Shown here piece after piece: positions 55,520 through 64,000 of a stretch of 64,000 nucleotides of DNA. The stretch covers positions 55,199,001 through 55,263,000 of the forward strand of contig CM043697.1 of the NCBI GenBank assembly GCA_023935145.1, given 5' to 3'. Position 1 is the first letter of the stretch; each line of letters begins with the position of its first letter. This DNA is from Bretschneidera sinensis. Its lineage: Eukaryota > Streptophyta > Magnoliopsida > Brassicales > Akaniaceae. The position numbers and the translations under genes were made by a program. The notes beneath the pieces were generated by a model, which saw only the letters and a program-made list of their open reading frames with translations, was not told where the DNA came from and made no database searches.

Positions 55520-56708
55520 GAAGCCCTAGAGGAACTACCCCCCAGCCTCCTCCACCAGGGCCTCCTTGAAGGAGTCTGAGTCTTTGAAGGAGACCATAGC
55601 CTCCTTCGCGGCCTTCAGCGTGGCCTCGGCAACCTCTTCCTGTGCCTGCCACTCATATGCGAGAGCCGCGTCCCCCTCAGCTCTAAGGGCATCCTTGGCC
55701 TGGCGCCGAAGGTCCCTCTCTCTAATGGCCTCCTCCTTGGCCCTCTCTGTCGCCTCTAGAGAAGTCAGTAGTGCCTGGATGAGCTTTAGGCTCTCATCCA
55801 ACTTCTGCTCGCACTTCCCCAGCTTCTTTGCATTGTCTATGTAGTGACGGGACAAAATGCTGACGAGTACACTAGTCTGAAACAAGCATAGAAGGTCGTT
55901 AGAAAAAATAGTTAGAGAAAAAACCAAAACCAAGAAAGAAAGGGAGAAAGTCATACCTGGGAGGTCATAGCCTCAACTGTGGAGCAAAGCCCCTATAGGG
56001 GCTTCCGAGAGACCTCCAGCATATCACGGGGAGGGATTCCCATGATGAGGTGCTCTCGGGCTACCCTAGGGTGGGCGAAGACTGAGTCGTCGACCTTCAA
56101 TGTCCACCGAGGTGTGAAGGGAGTAGCAGGAACAGGTGCCCCTTGGAATAGGACGAGCCTTGAGACGGCTCGGCTAGGGCCCCGTTGGTGGAACCCTTGG
56201 CTCAAGACGAGGCCTCGGAGGGCTCTCCACTGCGAGTGGGATGGGAGAGGACGCCCGAGCCCTCTTCTTTTGGCCTTTGGTCTGGGTCGCGTCCTTCCCC
56301 TCCGAGGCCCTCTTCCTCTCCTTTGACATCTTCTTGGCTCTCTCCTTAGCTTTGGCAGCCAGCTCCGTCTCTGCACAGGAAAAAAATTACTAAATCAGGG
56401 TATAGGATAAGCAAATAAGAGTTAAACACAAAAACGAAGGCAAAATTACCATCCTCCATATTAGCGACCGAGCAAACGCCGCGCTTCGCAAGCTCTTCAT
56501 TGTCATAAAGAACTTTTACGTCCAGGGGCACGGCCAACATTGCCTTTAACTTCTCTTGCTCTAGGTGCAGGAGGTGTGGCTTCTTGCACTTGCTCGCACG
56601 GTCAAGACTCCAGCTGAGGGGGATGTTGAAGCTCTCGGCACTCCGAACATAGAAGAACGACTTCTTCCACTTTTTAATGGATGACGGCTTTTTCTTCAAC
56701 ACCTCCAT

Positions 56709-56856
56709 TTTTTTTTAAGTTTTCGTCTTGACCAGAGCGTCTGAGCGTCCTCGAAAGCTTCCTTCCTCTCCGTCTGTTGACCCTTTAGTTCACCTATTCT
56801 ACCTGTGTAGATCCTAAAGAGTTCCCTGAGTCAACAACAATTTCTCAACATCAACA
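56709..56856 (+). repeat. 3' LTR remnant of Tat-2
   Basis: Matches the last 150 bp or so of the 5' LTR (from about 48240 to 48395) and ends CATCAACA. Its left edge is fused directly to antisense-gene exon 1 at a CACCTCCATTTTTTTT segment that resembles the 5' LTR at 48239. The polypurine tract and the U3 region are lost. Confidence 0.85.
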
Positions 56857-56861
56857 GATCC

Positions 56862-57121
56862 TATATCAGTTTTTGGAAAAATTCTTATTTAATTTTAGAT
56901 TACGAAATATACATTACACAGTACCAACACAAATATCATCCTAGCTTTGGATGAAAAAAATTCTTCTTTTGTTTTTGTTTTTTTTTTTCCCTCTCTTCTT
57001 GGACCTGTGCTGGTCTTCCCACGAAACTTTCATGATCCGGGCTAACGGAAGTTTTACAAGTCTACGGAAATATCAACCCTGACCGTAGTCTTCTTCGTTC
57101 TTCACACAGTAGTAATCAGCC
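56862..57121 (+). promoter_or_regulatory. proximal promoter and 5' leader of the BASS gene
   Basis: 260 bp between the Tat-2 right duplication and the start codon. It contains a T/C-rich tract (56955-56998), common in plant leaders. No clear TATA box at a standard distance was found. Everything further upstream is now retrotransposon DNA. Confidence 0.5.
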
Positions 57122-60100
57122 ATGTCCATCGTCTTCACGCTCAGTCCTCTTACTTCATTCCCGAGTATTCATTCCAAATTCGCTCTCATAAGACCCCAAA
57201 AACGCACAATTACGTTTTCTTCTTCATCGAAATTATGTTATTTACCTACAGTCAGATGTGCAAACAAGAGTTCTGATCACCTTTCTGTCTCTGTAGCAAA
57301 ACCTAGATGGGAAAACATACTGTCCACTGCAGCAAGCTTGTACCCTCTCTACGTGACAGCTGGAGGGATTGTTGCTTGCTTGAAACCATCTGTTTTTGCT
57401 TGGTTTGTGAATAGAGGACCAATTTCATATAGTTTATCACTTGGGTTTATAATGTTGGCTATGGGTCTCACTTTGGAGCTCAAGGACTTCTTCGGTTTGT
57501 TCATGAAAAGGCCTCTCTCTGTGAGTTTTCGACAATTCATGCTATTTTATGAGTTTTCTTTTTACGTTTTTTTATTCTTTAATTGCTTCCAGTTAATTGA
57601 GAAAAGGGTATTCTTGATTCATGGATCTTTGGTGGGTTTTTCCGTTTTGGGAGATCTGTTTAAGGTGGATTAGTCAAATGGATAGTTTGTGAATTATGAC
57701 CTGAATTTGAGAAATAGCGTTTGGCAGGGTATCAATTTGTTGCCCAAAAGGAAAATGTGAGAACTGGGAGTCGGAATCCTATGGTTGGTGTTGCATGTTC
57801 TCACCTTATTTGTATTTTTTGACATGTCCAATGCGGTCCCTATAGTTGTGCTATATATTTCTTTGTCTCTTCAGTGTTCCTACTTCCTAGTATTTGACGA
57901 CAGTTATGGTAAAAATTTATATATTTGAAGAATACTTGCCCCAAACAGCTGTGCTGCTGAGTGATGAGAATTATGTGTAGAACCACTTATATGTTGTGTG
58001 ATATCATATAGTTCAATGAACCTCCACGGCTCCACAAGCTTATACCCCAAGATTTTAGCTGCTTTTGTTTCTTTCTAATTTTCTGAGCCTATTATAGAAA
58101 TCTCATTTATAATACAATTTTGATAATGTGGATCTTATTCAACCTTTCTGGGAGTTTGATGTTTCAATGCAGAACGAACAGGATTTTATCTTATTTCTTA
58201 GAAATAAGCTGCCCATGAATATAATGTTCCAAGGTCATAAGTTTCTTGTTTCTAATTTTTGTCAGATACTGTTTGGATGTGTCGCTCAATATACCATTAT
58301 GCCAGCATTTGGGAAGATTATTAGCAAATTCTTGGGGCTTTCACCATCTGTTTCCGTCGGTTTGATATTGCTTGCTTGTTGTCCAGGAGGTACAGCCTCC
58401 AATGTGGTAAGATTTCCTTTACCTTCAAGTTGAATGTTCTTCCCACCATCTGCCTCCATTCTATTGTACCTTATCATATTTTAGTATTCTTACACTTGTC
58501 CTTGTGACAAATTTTTCTATGCCCCTTTTTGTTTTGCTGGCTGGAGATCTTTAAGTAGCTAAGTTTGTGTACGTAGCATTCTGTCTTGCTGAAAACACTA
58601 TAACTATGGCTATGTTTTTCTAAATCAGTCAGGGCTTGGGCATTGGGCACCTATTGGTATCTTCATTTAATTTAGCAATGTGATTGGTGGTTCTGTTGCC
58701 TAAGCATTAAATCATTGAGATTGTGTTGACAATTACTATTCTGGAAATCTAGCAAGGTTTGGATCCATCAAATTTGTTGACCAATAAGAGGCTTATTTTC
58801 ACCATGATTATTGAAAAAAGTCTTTGACTATAGGCTATAGGCTCTTTGGTGTGAGAGAAAAGTGAGATGAAATAGAAGGGGAGGAAAAAGAAAAATAGTT
58901 TGCTGCTCTATAAAAAAGTGAGAGGAAAGGGAACTGATAGGATTGAGGTTTTCTTCCCAAAGCTATAAGTCCCAATCCTTTCAAATTGGACGGACTAGAG
59001 AGAGGATAATGCGAGAGAAAGAGATGACATTATCATTTTACCAATTTATTCTCATTTAATCTATCAGATTAACATTGTAAAGGGTATGGTAAAAATGATA
59101 TTAGTTGCATTTTCTTTCTCCCATTGTGTCAATTTACTAAAAAAGGGGAAGAGAAATCATTTTATTTCTTACTAGCTTTTCATTCTCTCTACTAAACACA
59201 TGAAGGAAAACCATTCTTCTCACTTTTTTATTGTCTTACTTTTCTCTTTCTACTAAACATAGCCATAGAGTCATTGAAGCTTAGAGAGAAGGAACTAAGA
59301 GACAGAATTAGAGTCTATGAGTTTGAATGGACATCATTGAGATATGCTTTTGCTTCTTAAAACAGTTTTAATAGAGTACTGATCGAAGTTTTAACAGAGT
59401 AACAAAGGTGGGTTTTCCCTTTTTTTGTGATATGCTTTTGCTTCTTAAAAGAGTTTTAATAGAGTACTGATCAAAAAAGTTTTAACAGAGTAACAAAGGT
59501 GGGTTTTCCCTGGATAAATACGTTTTTTTTTTCCTTTTATTTTTTCTTTTTAACAAAAGATTCTGAATATATTATTAAAGCAACGTAAGCCAAGCATCCA
59601 TCTAAGTTTGTGTATGCTGGTTTCAGAATATAACTGCGTATGTTATCTTCTAATTGACACAGATGCTTGAAATTGTTACCGTATATTTTAGAGCACCCAA
59701 ATCCAATGTTTTGATGTCATAAGATATCCATTCATTTTTATCGTTGAAATACCGTTACAGGTGACCTTAATTGCTCAAGGAGATGTTCCACTATCTATTG
59801 TAATGACAGTGTGCACTACACTTGGAGCAGTACTTCTCACTCCTCTTCTGACAGTGATTCTGGCTGGAACTTATGTTCCTATTGATGCTATTAAGCTTTC
59901 CATCAGCACACTGCAGGTACTTCAATTCTTATCTAACATTTGGTTTTATATACGAAGTAATTATTATCCAAATGTTATTTCTCTGAGATCAAGGTTTTCA
60001 TTATTTTTTTGTCTAGATTGTTGTTGCCCCAGTTCTGCTAGGTGCTTATATACAGAGCACATTTCCCGCAGCAGTGAAAATTGTAACACCTTTTGCACCA

Positions 60101-62363
60101 CTATTGGCTGTTTTATCATCATCACTACTTGCATGCAGGTTATTATTGTTAGTTTTTGATTTGTTGTCAAGAAGATTTCAGATACTCTGTCTCTGTCTCT
60201 CTCTCTAATTTCCTTTCTGTGGTGTTGTTCCAGTGTGTTCTCAGAAAATGTTGTTCGTCTTAAATCTTCAGTCCTTGGTTCATCATTGACATCTGATCTT
60301 TCTCCAATTCTTCGCATTCAATCTATATTGTCTGGAGAAATAGGGGTTGTAATATCATCTATCCTGTTGTTACATTTTGCCGGTTTCTTTGTTGGGTAAG
60401 TAATAATTTTCATTTTTTTCTTTATTTATTCAAGCTCAATAATTATTGCTTTATACTTCAGGCTGGTATGCATTATTGTCTCTGTTTCTGTGCTTTGCAG
60501 TTATGAGTTTGATTTTTGCTCATTTTGAGCTTTTAAATTTTTTTTGCCTAGTATATTACCATATAACTTGTAAGTTGTAACTACATACACATTCATGTTT
60601 ATTATTAGACTACTTGTTGATTATTGAATCCTTAAAGAAATTGTTATAGTTTGAGCATTTATGAAATTTCCATGCTTAGCTACTCTTTAATTGTTTGGAT
60701 ATAAATGTAAGCTCTATAAAATTGGGAATGGTGTTATTGAGCAGTTCAATATGCAAACTCTGTACACGAGACATGTTACCTTTTGCGCAATAATGATCTT
60801 CACATGACTTTTACTTAAAAAAAAATATTGATCTTCACATGACTAAATGGTACTGTTAAATGCAGCAGTACATGCTGCTTGCAGTGAATGAGGCAACTCA
60901 ATGTTTTTTTCAGGGGCAGAGTGTCTATGTTCAGTGGGGTACTCTCCCAACTTTTACCGTAACTTAAATTTTGAGAAATAGACAGGGCTTATTTGAAATA
61001 TAAGAGACATTTCGATTTTTTTTTTGTTTGAAGTTTTTTACAGCAGGATCATATAATGGTCAATGTGAACAATAAAATTATAAGTGCAGGCTGATTTGAA
61101 ATAGAAAACTGTAATGGGGTTGGTTAGAAATAAAATATAAAAGAGATTTGAAAAAGTTTAATACTAACATGGGTATTTTAAGAAATAAGAAAGTAGCATA
61201 AAATCAATTCTTCCAAAACTGTATTCGTTTTCATTTTCTTCTTAATGTTTAAGAAGATGCAAACTTAAATTTACCTTTTATCCACTCACTTGCGTGACAT
61301 TTAACCTAATATTTAAACAGAGAATAGATTGCTTACAAGTTTGTGAATTCAATTCTATAATCTGGAAAAAAGTGGTACATCATGTTTAATAAATTTCAGT
61401 TTTGTTCGTATGTTTTCTGGAAAAGCAAACCTTTTCTAATTTTTTTGAATTAAGCTTTATCTGCTGTTTTCATTCCTTAACTTAGATTTTATACATATAG
61501 AGAAATTAAAAATTAACTGTTTGCTTATTTGGCTTAGCCCAGGGGGCAGGGTTTGGGGTGGGGGACATTTGTCTAATTCCCCCACTAACTGAAAAATCCT
61601 GGGTCCACCACTGGTTTTGATATATATTCATCACTAGAATTTTCCCCTCAATATGTATGAACTTATTGGAAAGGTTTGTTTTCTTGCTATTTTACACATT
61701 TTGTTCATGCTGGTAGTGATGTGGAATTAAGGGTGTCTTTACATGACTACATGCAGTTACATATCAGCAGCCATTTGTGGGTTTAAAGAACCTCAACGAC
61801 GAGCAATATCAATCGAGGTATTATTTTGCTGAATGCTAAATTGTTCTCAAATAAATAATGACTTAAGATCAATTTGGAACTTTGTTAAAATTGCAAATAA
61901 AGTGTGAAATGTTTCAATTTGTTATCAAAGATTTCTGTTTTCTAAGCTGAAAAGCTTAAGCTTCGTCACAACTCTTGAGCCGTTGACAATTTCTCTTACT
62001 TTCTTTATTGGAAAATTTTGAGAATGTAGTTGTGCTCAAATGAGTTTGAGAAGTCCAATTCTCCAATGTCTATGAGAGTAGGAGCATAGTAGGTGCTAAT
62101 GGAAGGCTTCAGTTTATCTGTAGTGATCATGGAAGTAATACTAGTAAGTAATCTTTCATTGTGCAACACTTTTGCAGGTTGGCATGCAAAACTCGTCGTT
62201 AGGTGTGGTTTTAGCAACATCCCATTTCACTTCATCAATGGTTGCATTACCCCCAGCCATGTCTGCTGTGATCATGAATATTATGGGTAGCAGTTTGGGC
62301 TTCTTTTGGAGATACATTGATCCTTTCAATCCAAAGACTAGTCCTGAAATTGATGAGAAGTGA
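57122..62363 (+). CDS. BASS1: sodium/metabolite cotransporter, BASS family, plastid (BASS1-like)
   Basis: Seven exons give 408 residues: 57122-57520, 58266-58406, 59761-59916, 60017-60138, 60234-60395, 61757-61817, 62178-62363. All introns begin GT and end AG, and reading phases match. BASS proteins move organic acids or related metabolites with sodium across membranes; the plant members are mostly in the plastid envelope. The first 50 or so residues (MSIVFTLSPLTSFPSIHSK...) are Ser/Thr/basic-rich and lack acidic residues, as in a chloroplast transit peptide. Several hydrophobic segments follow. Residues matching the sodium sites of bacterial ASBT homologs are kept: PGGTASN (S178, N179) and SIEVGMQNSSLG (E347, Q351). 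Length fits the family. Assignment to BASS1 rather than another plastid BASS is from remembered similarity; the substrate is not known to me. No stop or frameshift found. Confidence 0.85.
57521..58265 (+). other. BASS intron 1
   Basis: 745 nt, GTGAGT...TGTCAG. Nothing else recognised in it. Confidence 0.8.
58840..59268. mobile_element. MITE-like insertion in BASS intron 2
   Basis: The left end (GGCTCTTTGGTGTGAGAGAA, then AAGTGAGATGAAATA) and the reverse complement of the right end (GGCTATGTTTAGTAGAAAGA, then AAGTAAGACAATAAA) are similar over about 40 bp. This suggests imperfect terminal inverted repeats around some 420 bp. Ends and target duplication are not certain. A further ACTATGGCTATGTTT at 58604 resembles the right end. 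Confidence 0.4.
59341..59511. repeat. 88-bp tandem duplication in BASS intron 2
   Basis: GATATGCTTTTGCTTCTTAA starts at 59341 and again at 59429. The copies differ by a few bases and a short A insertion. Confidence 0.9.
60396..61756 (+). other. BASS intron 5
   Basis: 1361 nt, GTAAGT...TGCAG. AT-rich; no insertion or ORF recognised. Confidence 0.8.
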
Positions 62364-64000
62364 AGATGAAACCATCTTTTATGCCAATCACACTGTAAGA
62401 TTGTGCTTTCTGTCTTCATGAGAATTCTTTGGAATTCATTCTAATATTGTTTTCCTTGTTCTGCATTAGACATGAGATACCTATGAAATTGGACTGCCCC
62501 TCATGGAGTTGCTGGTTACTGGGTTGAACCCTACAACTCCATGGTTGGATCAGGAACTTTAATTGGAGAACTAACAGTAACCGTCCAGCCTATTGATAAA
62601 GACCAACTCACCATATAGATCAAGGAAAAATTTCAAAAAAATGATCAAAATGAAAATAAGTAGGTTGGGAAAAAAGCAGAGACTCTTCTCAGTTTAGTGG
62701 GTGTTGTGTAAGTGTTTTGTCAAAAATATCCTTCATTCAAAATTTAATCCAACTAATCCACTAACCCACCCAGTTAACTAACCTCCACCGCTAACCCAGC
62801 TATCTGACTCCCATACTCAAATCTCTTCTCTCTCCTCTCTCGACAGGTAGACACTAACTCTCTCAGAATTCATCTCCTCCCCTCTCTTCACTTCAGTCAA
62901 CCCAGAACCTAGATTTCACTTAACCCTTTCTCCTCTCTCCGCTCTCCTCTGTCCTCTGTCCTCTCTCCTAGTCAATCTGAAATCTCTTCTATCTCTCCTC
63001 TCTTGACCAAAGCTATCAGATTTTGGGTAATCACTCTTCTCTCCTCTGTATCTACAAGCCCACAGGTGAGATTAAAGTTTCTAAATTCTCTTTATTCAAT
63101 GTTCTTGATTTAGGTTTAATCATATATCTTACTTTGGGTAATTAGGCTACTTATGCTACTTATTTGCATTTTAAGACCTACTTATTTCAATAATGCTGTT
63201 TGCTAAATTAAGACCGGTCTTACAGTCTTCTGACTTATATAAGTCAGTTTTTTTCGTCTTAATTCAGTCACTTATCAAAATTAATATTTTGTTACTTATG
63301 AAGTTCCATAAGTCACCATTTAGGACTTATTTAACTTTCTTCCTTTAAATCTCTTCTCTAATTAATGATACATCTCCTATGGATTTATGCTTTATATTTT
63401 ATTTTTCATCATTAATTGTGCATCTTTCAAGTAGTGGTTTGGTATATTTTTTTCTTCTTAAATTTCTCCTCCGATTTTCTCTCTAACCAAACAAAGAAAA
63501 CCTCCATTTTCTTCTCTGCTCATCAAATTTCCATCAAACCGCATGATCATAGGATCTGTTTGATCTCCATGATTTCTCCTATAAATTAATAGACCCCCAA
63601 TCATATGGCATCGAAGAAAACACCAAAATTGTGTACCGAAACAGAAATTACACTGCTTAGCTTGACTTAGGGAGATCGCCGGACGGAGGTAACTTCGATG
63701 TTACAAATCATCCCTGCCGCACATCGCTGGAAGGAGATACTCCCTATTGGACACTGAGCTCTGCGGATAGAGGTAATGTCACCACTGCTTGCCTGGAAGT
63801 GGTGTGTAGATCTAACTAACTTTTATGCAATTCAGGAAAAAAAAAAAAAAAAGACGGGCAGCTTCTAATAACGGGAGAATTGCATGTTCATCACCAAGAT
63901 GATGAACAAGTCATTGCCTTCCTTTGTTTTTGTTGCTAAACGGTAGGTATTGCTACTGGCTTTCACTTTTCATTTCTTTCCTTTGTTGGACTAATTAAAG
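62364..64000. other. region downstream of BASS, no gene called
   Basis: A CT-rich stretch (62815-63060, repeated CTCTCCTCTCT words), an 18-nt palindrome CTGACTTATATAAGTCAG near 63229 and a poly-A run (63838-63853) are present. The pyrimidine-rich part could be the leader of another gene, but no exon or long ORF supports this. Confidence 0.5.

Larger units (their letters stand above)
53897..56708 (-). pseudogene. antisense gene (aORF) of Tat-2, 5'-truncated
   Basis: The same antisense gene as in Tat-1. Exon 1 survives from KKKPSSIKKWKKSFFYV (56708) to 56450. Intron 1 is 56449-56371 (79 nt, GTAATT...TGCAG). Exon 2 (56370-55957) has a basic nuclear-signal-like stretch (KERKRASEGKDATQTKGQKK) and VDDSVFAHPRVAREHLIMG. 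Intron 2 is 55956-55877 (80 nt, GTATGA...TTTCAG). Exon 3 is a coiled coil (KCEQKLDESLKLIQALLTSL), is interrupted by solo LTR 5 at 54074-55519, and ends near 53897 (NTPKDKPPRED). Frameshifts and stops are present. The first part of exon 1 and the promoter are deleted. Confidence 0.7.
46627..56856 (+). mobile_element. Tat-lineage gypsy element 2 with two nested solo LTRs
   Basis: A perfect 5-bp duplication GATCC flanks it (46622-46626 and 56857-56861). The 5' LTR (46627-48395) contains solo LTR 4. The PBS TTGGCACCGTCTGTGGG at about 48399 is of the type used by Tat elements. Gag, protease, RT, RNase H, Tat-type RNase H and integrase follow in order to 53725, and then the antisense gene, interrupted by solo LTR 5. 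The 3' LTR is reduced to about its last 150 bp. Without insertions about 7.5 kb remain. Confidence 0.9.
58407..59760 (+). other. BASS intron 2
   Basis: 1354 nt, GTAAGA...TTACAG. It contains a MITE-like segment and an 88-bp tandem duplication. Confidence 0.85.

Noticed and set aside
55993..56376. Arginine-rich 127-residue minus-strand ORF as an independent gene
   Set aside because: It is aORF exon 2. Its first half is read in the wrong frame; the true frame after splicing gives a lysine/glutamate-rich stretch and changes to this frame only after a later frameshift.
59761..60159. 132-residue ORF as an independent gene
   Set aside because: It is BASS exon 3 running through intron 3 and out of frame into exon 4.
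62815..63060. CT-rich stretch as an exon or leader of a next gene
   Set aside because: No start codon with a long frame, no splice-supported exon, and the window ends too soon to judge.

Overview
This is AT-rich nuclear DNA from a flowering plant, most likely a eudicot. The evidence is a seven-exon plastid-type BASS transporter gene with GT-AG introns, and plant LTR retrotransposon lineages (Ty1/copia; Ty3/gypsy of Tat and Tekay/Del type). I cannot name the species.

About 80% of the window is nested LTR retrotransposons. (1) 1-10358: two copia elements of one family lie head to head; A (minus, truncated) and B (plus, both LTRs). B's 3' LTR carries an inserted solo LTR. (2) 10359-13040: remains of another copia element. 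(3) 13040-16296: gene-free DNA with a foldback repeat and a LINE 3' end. (4) 16297-30443: a 5'-truncated Tat gypsy element (Tat-1), split by a complete Tekay element (18807-27185, target duplication AGCAC). (5) 30871-42644: a second Tekay element on the minus strand (duplication CTAAC), with two solo LTRs inside its left LTR. (6) 42650-46626: a receptor-like-protein gene relic, a MITE, and a short non-autonomous copia-like element. (7) 46627-56856: a Tat element (Tat-2, duplication GATCC) carrying two solo LTRs. (8) 57122-62363: the only gene that looks intact, a BASS1-like sodium/metabolite cotransporter whose start codon is 265 bp from the edge of Tat-2. (9) 62364-64000: no gene called.

Three results stand out. 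First, four related solo LTRs carry the plant snRNA upstream sequence element (RTCCCACATCG, or a one-base variant) exactly 33 nt before a TATATAA box; this is the arrangement known from RNA polymerase II snRNA genes. In three of them dense 14-nt palindromes built on GCGATCGATCGC lie just upstream. Second, both Tat elements carry an antisense gene with two GT-AG introns at matching places; Tat-1 also keeps a TATA box for it. Third, two copia-type families show three primer-binding-site-like motifs in a row after the 5' LTR.

All retrotransposon reading frames seen carry stops, frameshifts or lost catalytic residues, so they are annotated as pseudogenes.
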